Shown: positions 34,119-43,247 of the stretch, one piece after another
Layout of the letters: each line of letters starts with the position of its first letter
Position numbering within the stretch: position 1 is the first letter of the stretch
Assembly (NCBI RefSeq): GCF_026410195.1
Contig: NZ_JAPMLM010000055.1
Location: 248,001-312,000, forward strand
Direction of reading: 5' to 3'
Origin: Xanthomarina sp. F2636L
GTDB taxonomy: Bacteria; Bacteroidota; Bacteroidia; Flavobacteriales; Flavobacteriaceae
DNA length: 64,000 nt
Notes under the pieces: model-generated
Database searches by the model: none
Seen by the model: only the letters and a program-made list of their open reading frames with translations
What the model was told of the DNA's origin: nothing
Made by a program: the position numbers and the translations under genes

Positions 34119-35675
34119 TTATTCTGCTGGTCTTCCGTGTATTTCCTCAAAAACTTCATCGAAGTTAGATCTTAAATACGCTCTTAGTTTTTTTCTGTAA
34201 TCGTCTTTCAACCATGCCACAAAATTAAAGGTGCTTTTACTAATACATTTGGTATATCTATGGATTCTATAGTCTATGTCGTCCCCAAGTTTTTTGGCTA
34301 AATCTAAAGCATCATATAGGTCTTCGCTATTTTCGATACAAATTTTAGCATGATGTTCGATAGAGCGCTCTAAAACAACTTTAGAAGATTCACCACTTCT
34401 TACAGCATCTATATAGGTTTCCTTGATATTAAAATACACCACATCCGATTTTCCAAACTCGGCACGTAACTCGTCTGGCATCTCATATCTAAAGTTATCT
34501 TCTAACTCTTCATCACTTAAAATATTATCTAAATAGTAATTAGGTGATTTAAAAATACGTTGCCAGTCTAAATCGGCTCCCCATGGTCCAAACCTATGTA
34601 AATTATTTCCTAAATCAATAACGCTAAAAGTCGATTTATTCTTCAAAATACGAGATCCACGCCCAATCATTTGATAATAAAGAGTTAAAGATTTAGTCGC
34701 TCTATTAAGGATAATGGAATCTACTGTTGGTTCATCAAAACCAGTGGTTAAAATACTTACAGATGAAAGTATGGCATCTGGTGTATCTCTAAACCAATTT
34801 AGTATCTTACGTCTTTCCTTTTTGGTATTGGTATTATCTAAATGTGCTACAGGATACCCAGCAGCACGAAACGTATCATATACATGCAAAGACGTATTAA
34901 TCCCATTATTAAAAATAAGGGTTTTCTTTCCTTTAGAGCGTTCTTCGTATGCTTGCATCAGTTTGGTAAGCATGTCGTTATTGGTATATAAATCTTCAGA
35001 AGATTTAACTGTATAATCTCCGTTAGCACCAACAATTAATGAAGTTAAACCTACATTGTAAGAGTAAATTTCAGCTTGGGACAAGAATTCATTTTTAATT
35101 AAAGACTCGATGGTTTCACCTACAATCAGCTCATCGTAATTATCCTTCATTGGAAGTTTAATATTCGAACTTAAAGGGGTTGCTGTTACTCCCAAAATAA
35201 AAGATTTCTCGAAGTACTTAAATAACTTGGTAAAAGAATTGTAATGCGCTTCATCAATAATGACTAGACCAATATCAGAAATATCTAATTTATCTTCTTG
35301 TAAACGATTGTTTAGGGTTTCAACCATAGCCACAAAACAACTGTATTGTGCCTGGTCGTCCAAATTGGCTTTACTACTTACCACTTTGTTTTTTACACCA
35401 AATTCTTCAAGCATATTAGATGTTTGTCTACATAGCTCAATTCGATGCGTCATAACCAACACCTTTTTCTTATGGTGTTTTAAATACTGCCTAACGATTT
35501 CAGAAAAAATAACTGTTTTCCCTCCTCCAGTTGGTAATTGATATAATAGATGGTAATCTTCTGGAGCCTCTTCAAAGCATTTAAAAATCTTATCAATAGC
35601 CCCTTTTTGGTAGCTATAGAGGTCCTTCCCTACGCGTCTGTCTTCTAATTCTAAAGATGTAACTGTCTTGCTCAT
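34119..35675 (-). CDS. DEAD/DEAH box helicase
   Basis: ATG 35675 (MSKTVTSLELEDRRVGKDLYSYQ) is preferred over 35759, which adds a basic stretch unlike the family. The 518-aa protein is a superfamily 2 helicase: Q-tip YQKGAIDKIF, Walker A PTGGGKT, motif II DEAH, motif III GVTATP, motif V TTGFDEPTVD and motif VI QMIGRGSR. It resembles RadD/YejH-like helicases implicated in DNA repair. It is divergent from the pseudouridine synthase gene. Confidence 0.88.
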   Translation of the reverse strand: MSKTVTSLELEDRRVGKDLYSYQKGAIDKIFKCFEEAPEDYHLLYQLPTGGGKTVIFSEIVRQYLKHHKKKVLVMTHRIELCRQTSNMLEEFGVKNKVVSSKANLDDQAQYSCFVAMVETLNNRLQEDKLDISDIGLVIIDEAHYNSFTKLFKYFEKSFILGVTATPLSSNIKLPMKDNYDELIVGETIESLIKNEFLSQAEIYSYNVGLTSLIVGANGDYTVKSSEDLYTNNDMLTKLMQAYEERSKGKKTLIFNNGINTSLHVYDTFRAAGYPVAHLDNTNTKKERRKILNWFRDTPDAILSSVSILTTGFDEPTVDSIILNRATKSLTLYYQMIGRGSRILKNKSTFSVIDLGNNLHRFGPWGADLDWQRIFKSPNYYLDNILSDEELEDNFRYEMPDELRAEFGKSDVVYFNIKETYIDAVRSGESSKVVLERSIEHHAKICIENSEDLYDALDLAKKLGDDIDYRIHRYTKCISKSTFNFVAWLKDDYRKKLRAYLRSNFDEVFEEIHGRPAE

Positions 35676-35827
35676 AAAAATTGTCAATGTGCAAAAATAA
35701 GGTCTTTTCTTAGTTTTTGTAGCTTTAAAACGAATAAAATTCTTAAGTTTTTTTAACATTTGCAGTTAATAAGATGCAACAATGAATTGCTTATTTATTT
35801 TAATACACTTTCTTATTTCGTTATATT

Positions 35828-36406
35828 ATGGGACTTTCCGAATCACACACACATTTTAAGCTCTATAAACCTTATGGTTATTTGAGTCAATTTGTTAATA
35901 ATCAATCTAAAAGACGAAATAAAAAACTCTTAGGAACCCTTTTTGATTTTCCTGAAACCCTAATGGCCATTGGCAGACTAGATGAAAAATCTGAAGGATT
36001 ACTTCTATTAACAACCGATGGAAAAATGAGCGAACATATAAGAAGTTCGCATGTAGAAAAGGAATATTATGTCATGGTTGATGGTATAATAACTTCTGAA
36101 GTCATTGAAATTTTAAAAAAAGGGGTTGAAATTTCAGTGGATGGAAAACCCTATTTAGCAAAACCAACTAAAGTTTTTCTTTTTGAAATAAACCCAGATG
36201 TTCCTAAACGTTTTGTAAGAGATAAAAAACACGGTCCAACTAGTTGGTTGTCTATAACCTTAACAGAAGGGAAATTTAGACAAGTACGTAAAATGACATC
36301 TGCTGTTGGTTTTCCAACCTTAAGATTGGTGCGTATAAGAATTGGTAATTTTACTTTAAACCAAATGCAGCCTGGAGATGTTGAAGAAATTTCGACTATT
36401 CTTTAA
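35828..36406 (+). CDS. rRNA large-subunit pseudouridine synthase (RluE-like)
   Basis: A 192-aa RsuA-family enzyme without an S4 domain: catalytic block AIGRLDEKSEGLLLLTTDG with Asp, KEYYVMVDG, and LTEGKFRQVRKMTSAVGFPTLRLVRIRIG. Short form like RluE, which modifies U2457 of 23S rRNA. Its stop overlaps the convergent gene's stop by 11 bases. Confidence 0.88.
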   Translation: MGLSESHTHFKLYKPYGYLSQFVNNQSKRRNKKLLGTLFDFPETLMAIGRLDEKSEGLLLLTTDGKMSEHIRSSHVEKEYYVMVDGIITSEVIEILKKGVEISVDGKPYLAKPTKVFLFEINPDVPKRFVRDKKHGPTSWLSITLTEGKFRQVRKMTSAVGFPTLRLVRIRIGNFTLNQMQPGDVEEISTIL

Positions 36407-37085
36407 TAACAATTAATGTGGCTTTTACTCCTGTTGCCAAGTTCCAAACCCCTGTAGCTATCACATTTCCTGTGTTATCTAATATTTGAAGTTCGGCTGT
36501 ATTAGGACCAGAATCCCCTTGGTTTAACGCTTGAAAGTCTATTTTATTAAAGCCTTCAACCAAATCTAATTGAAAACCATTAAATGAAGACTGCAATAAA
36601 GCGTCGGCAATAACTACATCGTCATTTACAAAAATTCGTACCCGATCGCCATCAGGATATTGATGATCTCTATAAATAACATTTACTTTGGAAACTCCTG
36701 TTTTAAAATCTCCTAAATACTGATTGGTTTTACTTCCATTATCTCTGGAACCAGCTTCCTCCTCAGTGTATTTACCATGCTTTTTAATTTGTTTGGTATA
36801 CAATTCAGCTGGATTACCAAAAGTTTCACTGCTAAACATCGAGAAGCTTTTTTTATTTGGATCAGATAATTCATTTTGTTTTGGTACAGACAATCCATTC
36901 ACTCTATCTGAATTTGTATTGCTTAAACCTTTATTTTCAATAGGCTTCGACTCTAATATGGAAGTACCCTGACTACCTGTGTCACTTTTAATAGCAGGAA
37001 TACTTGTAGATTCCTTGCTGGCATCAATTTGGGCAAAAGCAGACAAGGAAATAAAACAACAAATAATAAAACTAAAGTATTTCAT
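36396..37085 (-). CDS. Secreted protein of unknown function (229 aa)
   Basis: A 229-aa protein with signal peptide ending SAFAQ (about residue 19), a low-complexity Ser/Asn/Lys-rich region (20-90), and a C-terminal beta-rich domain (GVSKVNVIYRDHQYPDGDRVRIFVNDDVV, FNKIDFQALNQGDSGPNTAELQI) resembling a C2-like or secreted sandwich domain. It overlaps the convergent rRNA synthase gene by 11 bases. Function unknown; conserved type in Flavobacteriaceae by recollection. Confidence 0.75.
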   Translation of the reverse strand: MKYFSFIICCFISLSAFAQIDASKESTSIPAIKSDTGSQGTSILESKPIENKGLSNTNSDRVNGLSVPKQNELSDPNKKSFSMFSSETFGNPAELYTKQIKKHGKYTEEEAGSRDNGSKTNQYLGDFKTGVSKVNVIYRDHQYPDGDRVRIFVNDDVVIADALLQSSFNGFQLDLVEGFNKIDFQALNQGDSGPNTAELQILDNTGNVIATGVWNLATGVKATLIVIKE

Positions 37086-37353
37086 GGTGAAGCTTATAGG
37101 TTTTGGAATAACGTTTATATATAATAAATGTTATAAGTTCAAAAATCGTACCTTAAAAAATAATATCCAATTTTTTATCAAAATTTTAATTAAATAATCT
37201 CATTTAACTCGCTTAGATAGCATTAGTTGTGAAGCTACTCGCCTCTTATTCTGTTAAATAATGTTAATTATCTATTATGTTATACATAGTACTGTAACAA
37301 TTTAAAAGTTATGTCGTCTATTTAGTATCAATCAAACTTAAAAACATAAAATT

Positions 37354-37440
37354 ATGAGAACTTTAGACAGCAATCAGGTATCAGAAAGAGTAAATACAAG
37401 TAAAAGTTATACTTGGAATAGTAAAAGAAGATACAGATAA
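37354..37440 (+). CDS. Micro-peptide 1 (28 aa), tandem duplicate
   Basis: A 29-codon frame: MRTLDSNQVSERVNTSKSYT, then WNSKRRYR. Upstream leader (AATCAAACTTAAAAACATA) and first codons are repeated at 37458-37508. Against the second copy, the Ser and Gln codons of LDSNQ differ only at third positions (AGC/AGT, CAG/CAA), so the protein, not just the DNA, has been kept. Highly basic C-terminus with a Trp. Function unknown; a small regulatory, antimicrobial or ribosome-associated peptide are all possible. Confidence 0.6.
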   Translation: MRTLDSNQVSERVNTSKSYTWNSKRRYR

Positions 37441-37479
37441 GTGTATCATATTAATTAAACAATCAAAAACATAGAAATC

Positions 37480-37566
37480 ATGAGAACTTTAGACAGTAAT
37501 CAAGTAACAAGCAGACCAAATTCGAGTAAAGGCCACACTTGGAATGGTAAAAGAAGATGTAGATAA
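37480..37566 (+). CDS. Micro-peptide 2 (28 aa), tandem duplicate
   Basis: A 29-codon frame: MRTLDSNQVTSRPNSSKGHT, then WNGKRRCR. Shares MRTLDSNQV, NxSK, TWNxKRRxR with copy 1, 39 bases after it. It has a Cys near the end where copy 1 has Tyr. Likely cotranscribed with copies 1 and 3. Confidence 0.6.
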   Translation: MRTLDSNQVTSRPNSSKGHTWNGKRRCR

Positions 37567-37667
37567 GTATATCTAAAAAAAACATCAACCCCTTACGTTG
37601 AATTGCTAGGTAAATTGTTTAGCAGCTTTAAAAACTTAAAAGGACAATCAATCAAAAAACAATTATT

Positions 37668-37799
37668 ATGAAAGCAGTTATTAAAATTTCCAGAGACTCT
37701 TACGAGAAAATTAAGCATCTTTCAGTTAATAAACTCACTCAGAGATTTAATAACTCAAACGATGAACTTTGGACAGGTATCAAGCGTTATGCGCATTAA
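37668..37799 (+). CDS. Micro-peptide 3 (43 aa)
   Basis: A 44-codon frame starting MKAVIKISRDSYEKIKHLSV and ending LWTGIKRYAH. Its C-terminus (W-T-G-x-K-R-Y) weakly recalls the W-N-G-K-R-R end of the two preceding peptides. The leader AATCAATCAAAAAACAATTA resembles theirs. A strong terminator follows 22 bases later, marking the end of this small-gene transcript. Confidence 0.55.
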   Translation: MKAVIKISRDSYEKIKHLSVNKLTQRFNNSNDELWTGIKRYAH

Positions 37800-37821
37800 T
37801 TATTTTAAATTAGTCATTTAG

Positions 37822-37850
37822 AAAGTCAGCATATACATGCTGACTTTTTT
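37822..37850 (+). terminator. Rho-independent terminator of the micro-peptide genes
   Basis: AAAGTCAGCAT (37822-37832) pairs with ATGCTGACTTT (37837-37847) around a 4-base loop and is followed by T residues. It supports real transcription of the tiny frames upstream. Confidence 0.85.
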
Positions 37851-38289
37851 ATTCATGATCAACAAGCGCATCATCTTCCACCTTCAACACGCCATATTGA
37901 ATTTCTACCTTTTGTCTTCCCCAATTTTTAGCAGCCTGGACGTCTATGCCCATATAAATATCAATTTTATTTACCCATCGAGAATGCATTTTATCTTTTA
38001 CTAAATAAATGCCTTCAAGACCTTCAATTTTTACTGGAGTATTATGTTTTAATCCCAATTTTAATAAATCCTTTGAAACAGCAATATATTTTAACCCGGG
38101 AATTAAACTGTCTCCAAAAGCAGTGATATGCGGATTGTCATTGGTTTGATATGCCAATGAATTATATGCTGAGGCTGTAACTTTAATAGGCTTCCAAGTA
38201 TACGGATCCTCTATAGTTTTTGTACAACTAGAGTTCCAAAACAACATAATTAGGGTTAAGAATATCTTTAAAATCATTTTTAAATGCAT
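37849..38289 (-). CDS. 3D-domain lipoprotein (RlpA/MltA-like fold)
   Basis: A 146-aa protein with lipobox SSC near residue 22. The domain reads ITAFGDSLIPGLKYIAVSKDLLKLGLKHNTPVKIEGLEGIYLVKDKMHSRWVNKIDIYMG, the 3D pattern (named for three conserved Asp) of small murein-associated domains; the KDKMxxR and IDIY stretch corresponds to the third Asp. Probably periplasmic cell-wall protein. Confidence 0.8.
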   Translation of the reverse strand: MHLKMILKIFLTLIMLFWNSSCTKTIEDPYTWKPIKVTASAYNSLAYQTNDNPHITAFGDSLIPGLKYIAVSKDLLKLGLKHNTPVKIEGLEGIYLVKDKMHSRWVNKIDIYMGIDVQAAKNWGRQKVEIQYGVLKVEDDALVDHE

Positions 38290-38376
38290 AGAAAATTAAA
38301 TATACAACATTTAGTAAGAAACTAAACCTAACTTACTTTTTTGTAACTTCACAAAACAAGCCAATCTAACAAACTC

Positions 38377-39690
38377 ATGAAAACAAACCTTTTAATTCTC
38401 ATTTCAATTCTTGCTTGTTTCTCCTGCAAAAATGAAACCAAACAAACTTCTGATTCTAATATGACAAAGAATTCCCTAGCTTTAGTGGAACGTGCTAAAG
38501 CCATTCACAATCGAGTAATCACAATAGATACTCACGATGATATTGAAGTGAGTAATTTTACAGATTCCATAAATTATACCCAAGATATTAATGCTCAAGT
38601 AACCTTGCCAAAAATGAAAGCTGGTGGCTTGGATGTGGCATGGTTTATTGTTTACACAGGACAAGATACCTTAACGGACGAAGGTTATAAAAAAGCTTAT
38701 GAAAATGCCATGTCAAAATTTGATGCTATCCATAAGTTAGTAGAAGACTTAGCTCCAGACCAAATAGAACTAGCACTAACTTCAGACGATGTGAGGCGCA
38801 TTCATGCTTCTGGAAAAAAAGTAGCCATGATTGGTGTAGAAAATGGCTATCCCATAGGTTTAGAGATATCAAATGTTGAAAAATTCTACAATCTCGGTGC
38901 GCGATATATATCTTTGGCTCATAACGGACACAGTCAGTTATGCGATAGTCATACAGGAGAAACTAAAGGTGATTGGTTACATAATGGTTTAAGCGATTTA
39001 GGAAAAGAGGTGATTACTGAAATGAATCGTTTAGGCCTCATGGTCGATGTGTCTCATCCTTCAAAAGAAGCCATGAAACAAATGATTGAACTTAGTAAAA
39101 CGCCAATTATTGCATCACATTCAGCTGCTAGAGGGTTAAGTGATGAGAGTAGAAACTTAGATGATGAACAATTGGAATGGTTAAAAGAAAATGGAGGTGT
39201 TATACAAGTTGTTGCCTTAGACGAATATTTGAATACAGATAAAATGGCAACCAGAAATGCTGAAATAAAAGACATTCAACAACAAGTTGCAGATTCACTA
39301 AGTGTAAAATGGTATGCTTCAAGCGAAGAGTTTATGAAGTTGACAAATGAAGAGCAGGATGATTTCTTTGTATATTATAAAAAAGTACTGGACTTAGCAA
39401 ATGCTAAAGCAGATAAAATTGATGGCTTCCCTCCCAACGTAAATGTATCCGATTTGGTAGATCATATCGATTATATCATTGATAAAATTGGCATTGAACA
39501 TGTTGGAATTAGTAGCGATTTTGATGGCGGAGGTGGTATTGAGGGCTGGAACAATGCGTCTGAAACTTTTAATGTAACTTTAGAATTAGTTAAACGTGGG
39601 TACACCGAGGAACAAATTAGCATGATATGGAGTGGGAATTTGTTGCGAGTACTGGATGATGTTCAAGCATATGCAGACTCTTTAAAATAA
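38377..39690 (+). CDS. Membrane dipeptidase, M19 family, lipoprotein
   Basis: A 437-aa protein with lipobox FSC near residue 17. M19 (renal dipeptidase) motifs: TIDTHDD with metal ligands, GVENGYP, YISLAHNGHSQLCDS, MVDVSHPS, IIASHSAARGLSDESRN and HVGISSDFDGGGGI. Cleaves dipeptides with dehydro or D residues in the periplasm. Followed by a strong terminator. Confidence 0.92.
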   Translation: MKTNLLILISILACFSCKNETKQTSDSNMTKNSLALVERAKAIHNRVITIDTHDDIEVSNFTDSINYTQDINAQVTLPKMKAGGLDVAWFIVYTGQDTLTDEGYKKAYENAMSKFDAIHKLVEDLAPDQIELALTSDDVRRIHASGKKVAMIGVENGYPIGLEISNVEKFYNLGARYISLAHNGHSQLCDSHTGETKGDWLHNGLSDLGKEVITEMNRLGLMVDVSHPSKEAMKQMIELSKTPIIASHSAARGLSDESRNLDDEQLEWLKENGGVIQVVALDEYLNTDKMATRNAEIKDIQQQVADSLSVKWYASSEEFMKLTNEEQDDFFVYYKKVLDLANAKADKIDGFPPNVNVSDLVDHIDYIIDKIGIEHVGISSDFDGGGGIEGWNNASETFNVTLELVKRGYTEEQISMIWSGNLLRVLDDVQAYADSLK

Positions 39691-39708
39691 ACAGAAAATA
39701 TTCATTAA

Positions 39709-39740
39709 TAAAAAAAGAGAGCATTTAGCTCTCTTTTTTT
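39709..39740. terminator. Bidirectional terminator between convergent genes
   Basis: AAAAAAGAGAGC pairs with GCTCTCTTTTTT around a 5-base loop; A run and T run on either side let it serve both the dipeptidase gene (+) and the E1 gene (-). Confidence 0.85.
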
Positions 39741-39756
39741 ATTAAATATAACATGT

Positions 39757-41763
39757 TTAATATGCCAATAATTCTTTTAAAGCTGTTTCAAACTTCCCTT
39801 TAGCCAAATATTGATCTTCTAATTGATTGATAAAAGGAATTGGTGTCTCCATACTGGCTACACGTTTTACTGGTGCATCTAAATACTCAAAGCAGTTCTC
39901 CATAATCATGGATGATATATCTGAAGCAATTCCTCCAAATAAGGAATCTTCCTGTAGAATAATGGCACGCCCTGTTTTCTTAACTGAAGCAAAAATAGCT
40001 TCTGTATCTAAAGGTTGCAAAGTTCTTAAATCCAATACATCTGCTTGAATCTCTAAGTTCTTTTCCAGAGTTTCTAATGCCCAATGCACGCCTGCACCAT
40101 AAGAAATAATAGTTACTTGATGTCCTTCTTTTAAAAGAGATGCTTTTCCAAAAGGAAGTGTAAAATAATCTGTTGGGACTTCTTGTCTAATGCTTCTATA
40201 TAAGGCTTTGTGTTCAAAAAACAACACGGGATTTGGGTCGTTTATAGCTGTTGCCAATAAGCCTTTGGCATCTGCTGGAAATGCAGGATAAACTACTTTT
40301 AAACCTGGGGTTTTAGTAAACCATGCCTCATTAGTTTGCGAATGGAAAGGTCCAGCAGCAACTCCAGCACCACAAGGCATTCTAACAACCACATCAGCTT
40401 CTTGGTTCCATCTATAATGAGATTTTGCTAAATAATTAACGACGGGATTAAAACCTGAAGTCACAAAATCTGCAAATTGCATTTCAACCACACTTTTCAT
40501 ACCAGCAATAGATAATCCCATTCCTGCTTCTACAATAGCAGACTCACAAATAGGGGTGTTTCTTACACGGTCTTTTCCAAATTGCTCCACAAAGCCTTCA
40601 GTAATTTTAAAAACGCCTCCGTATTCAGCCACATCCTGTCCCATAATAACCAAGTTATCATGCTGCTCCAAAGATTGTTTTAAACCTTCAGAGATTGCGT
40701 CTATTAGACGAATTTCTTTTGTTTCTGTATTTTTTGCAACTTCCTTATAATCAAATGGTTTGTATACATCATTTAATTCGTCACTTTCATTAGCTATAAT
40801 GCTTTCTTCATCGAAAGCTATTTGGAGATGTTCATTGATTTCATGAACAATTTCTTCTTTAAAAACAACTTCTTGTTCTTCAGTTAAGATGTTTTCATCT
40901 CTTAAAAAAGCTTGAAAATTTTCAAGAGGATCTTTCTTAGCCCAAGTATCTAATAAATCTTGTGGTACGTATTTAGTACCACTTGCCTCTTCGTGCCCAC
41001 GCATTCTAAAAGTTTTAAACTCCAATAACACGGGACGAGGATGCTTTCTTATACTTTCAGCAAGATCTCTAACTTTAGTATAAACTTCTATTATATTATT
41101 GCCATCAATAATGTGGGATTCCATACCATAACCTAAGGCGCGATCAGCAATATCCTTACAATTATATTGTTCGCTTGTTGGTGTGGATAAACCATAGCCG
41201 TTATTTTCTACACAAAACATAACTGGTAATTGCCAAACAGAAGCGACGTTTAAAGCCTCGTGGAAATCTCCTTCGCTAGTCCCTCCTTCTCCAGTAAACA
41301 CAGCAGTTACCTGGTTTTTATTTTGAAGTTTACTTGCTAAAGCAATACCATCTGCAACACCTAATTGTGGTCCTAAATGAGAAATCATTCCAACAATATT
41401 GAATTCTTGAGTTCCAAAGTGAAAAGATCTATCTCGTCCTTTTGTGAAGCCATTGGCTTTACCTTGCCACTGACTAAATAAACGATATAATGGAATTTCT
41501 CTATTGGTAAAAACACCGAGGTTTCTATGCATTGGCAAGATGTATTCATCTTTTTGTAAAGACATGGTAACTCCAACAGAAATGGCTTCTTGGCCAATTC
41601 CTGAAAACCATTTAGACACTTTTCCCTGACGTAGAAGAATTAGCATTTTTTCTTCTATCAATCGAGGCTTTAGCATGTTTTTATATAATTCTAGTAATTC
41701 TGTAGAATCTAGATTTGTCTTATTGTATTGTATTTCAGTAGGTATAGTCACGTGAGTACTCAT
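39757..41763 (-). CDS. Fused alpha/beta E1 component of branched-chain 2-oxoacid dehydrogenase
   Basis: A 668-aa thiamine-diphosphate enzyme. Residues about 1-330 are the alpha part (GQEAISVG, ThDP motif GEGGTSEGDFHEALNVAS...NNGY, and RMRGHEEASGTKY); residues about 345-668 are the beta part (IRLIDAISEGL, GQDVAEYGGVFKIT, RVRNTPICES, PFHSQTNEAWFTKTPGLKVVYPAFP). The single-chain fusion is usual in Bacteroidota. It would decarboxylate 2-oxoisovalerate-type acids within the BCKDH complex. E2 and E3 genes are not nearby. Confidence 0.92.
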   Translation of the reverse strand: MSTHVTIPTEIQYNKTNLDSTELLELYKNMLKPRLIEEKMLILLRQGKVSKWFSGIGQEAISVGVTMSLQKDEYILPMHRNLGVFTNREIPLYRLFSQWQGKANGFTKGRDRSFHFGTQEFNIVGMISHLGPQLGVADGIALASKLQNKNQVTAVFTGEGGTSEGDFHEALNVASVWQLPVMFCVENNGYGLSTPTSEQYNCKDIADRALGYGMESHIIDGNNIIEVYTKVRDLAESIRKHPRPVLLEFKTFRMRGHEEASGTKYVPQDLLDTWAKKDPLENFQAFLRDENILTEEQEVVFKEEIVHEINEHLQIAFDEESIIANESDELNDVYKPFDYKEVAKNTETKEIRLIDAISEGLKQSLEQHDNLVIMGQDVAEYGGVFKITEGFVEQFGKDRVRNTPICESAIVEAGMGLSIAGMKSVVEMQFADFVTSGFNPVVNYLAKSHYRWNQEADVVVRMPCGAGVAAGPFHSQTNEAWFTKTPGLKVVYPAFPADAKGLLATAINDPNPVLFFEHKALYRSIRQEVPTDYFTLPFGKASLLKEGHQVTIISYGAGVHWALETLEKNLEIQADVLDLRTLQPLDTEAIFASVKKTGRAIILQEDSLFGGIASDISSMIMENCFEYLDAPVKRVASMETPIPFINQLEDQYLAKGKFETALKELLAY

Positions 41764-41851
41764 AATAATTGTTTGTCAAATATACTATAAATTGATAATT
41801 ACAATTGAAAATCTTAAAATAATTAGTGTTCTAAACTTTATAATGTTTTCG

Positions 41852-41859
41852 TACATTTG
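41852..41859 (+). promoter_or_regulatory. Bacteroidota -7 promoter box (TACATTTG)
   Basis: TACATTTG, 28 bases before the ATG of the 2OG-Fe(II) oxygenase gene, fits the TAnnTTTG -7 consensus. Confidence 0.55.
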
Positions 41860-41886
41860 TAATACATTCTTATTAAAATATATACC

Positions 41887-42837
41887 ATGAATAATATACC
41901 AAGTGTTAATTTAAATGATTTTACTTCAGGAGACCCAGTTAGAAAACAAAAGTTTGTTGATGAAATTGGAAAAGCATACGAAGATATTGGATTTGTAGCT
42001 TTAAAAGGTCATTTTTTAGATGATGCCCTAGTAGATAAACTGTATAGCGAGGTTAAACAATTCTTTAAACTCCCTGTTGAAGCTAAAAGGAAATATGAAA
42101 TAGAAGGCATTGGAGGACAAAGAGGCTATATTTCTTTTGGAAAAGAAAGTGCTAAAGGCAAAAAGGAAGGCGATTTAAAAGAGTTTTGGCATTTTGGACA
42201 ATTTGTTGAAAACAACCCGAAACTTGAAGCCGAGTATCCTAAAAACGTTAAAGTTGAGGAGCTTCCTGAATTTAATAAAACAGGAAAGGAAGCCTATAGA
42301 ATGTTAGAAAAAACAGCTAAATATGTGTTACGTGCTTTGGCATTACACTTAGGTTTGGAAGAAACTTATTTTGATAATTACATCCATAATGGAAATAGTA
42401 TTTTAAGACCTATCCACTATCCTCCTATTTTCGAAGAACCAAAAAACGCCGTGCGTGCAGCAGCCCATGGGGATATTAATTTAATAACGCTATTAATGGG
42501 GGCTCAAGGTCGTGGGTTACAAGTTCAAAATCATGAAGGAGAATGGTTGGATGCCATTGCAGAACCAGACGAACTAATGATAAATGTTGGAGATATGCTT
42601 TCTAGACATACCAATAACAAATTAAAGTCTACCATCCACCGTGTTATTAATCCTCCAAGAGAACTATGGGGAACCTCACGTTATTCTATTCCTTTCTTTA
42701 TGCACCCAATTAGCGATATGAAATTAGATGTATTGGAAAGTTGTATAGACGAAAATAATCCAAAACAATTTGAAGATATTACTGCTGGCGAATTCTTAAA
42801 TGAACGTCTTATTGAGCTTGGACTAATAAAAAAATAG
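41887..42837 (+). CDS. 2OG-Fe(II)/isopenicillin N synthase-like oxygenase
   Basis: A 316-aa non-haem iron oxygenase. N-terminal IPNS-type domain (IPSVNLNDF, DIGFVALKGH), iron ligands in AAHGDINLITLL (HxD) and STIHRVINP (distal His), and the 2-oxoacid-binding RYSIPFF (RxS). Substrate unknown; common housekeeping-type gene in flavobacteria. Transcribed from the -7 box 28 bases upstream; SUI1-domain gene follows after 77 bases. Confidence 0.88.
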   Translation: MNNIPSVNLNDFTSGDPVRKQKFVDEIGKAYEDIGFVALKGHFLDDALVDKLYSEVKQFFKLPVEAKRKYEIEGIGGQRGYISFGKESAKGKKEGDLKEFWHFGQFVENNPKLEAEYPKNVKVEELPEFNKTGKEAYRMLEKTAKYVLRALALHLGLEETYFDNYIHNGNSILRPIHYPPIFEEPKNAVRAAAHGDINLITLLMGAQGRGLQVQNHEGEWLDAIAEPDELMINVGDMLSRHTNNKLKSTIHRVINPPRELWGTSRYSIPFFMHPISDMKLDVLESCIDENNPKQFEDITAGEFLNERLIELGLIKK

Positions 42838-42914
42838 TATTCAGCTACAGTCGCAGTTTGCTATTTTTTATATCTAATTGTTGAGACTGTTAACTGAAAC
42901 TGAAAATTTTAATT

Positions 42915-43247
42915 ATGGATTTACAAGATCAATTAAAAAACCTATTTCCAGACCATGAGCCAGACACTTCTTCTGACGATATTCAAAATGAAGCCACTGA
43001 TTTATGGATGCAGGATGAGCCTATAATTTGTAAATACGAAAAGCGTAAAGGAAAACCCATCACTATATTAGAAGGTTATACTGGTGCTACAGAAGACTTT
43101 AAAGCACTTGCAAAGGACCTTAAAACAACACTTAGTGTTGGAGGCAGTTTTAAAGATGATAAAATTATCATTCAAGGAGATTTTAGAGATAAAATCATGA
43201 AAATTCTCAAAGACAAAGGTTTTCTTGTGAAACGTGTTGGTGGCTGA
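42915..43247 (+). CDS. SUI1-domain translation factor (YciH-like)
   Basis: A 110-aa protein whose C-terminal half is a SUI1/eIF1 domain: KRKGKPITILEGYTGATEDFKALAKDLKTTLSVGGSFKDDKIIIQGDFRDKIMKIL. Bacterial YciH proteins affect start-codon choice. Ends TGATGG so its stop overlaps the ATG of the DUF1835 gene, indicating coupling. Confidence 0.9.
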   Translation: MDLQDQLKNLFPDHEPDTSSDDIQNEATDLWMQDEPIICKYEKRKGKPITILEGYTGATEDFKALAKDLKTTLSVGGSFKDDKIIIQGDFRDKIMKILKDKGFLVKRVGG

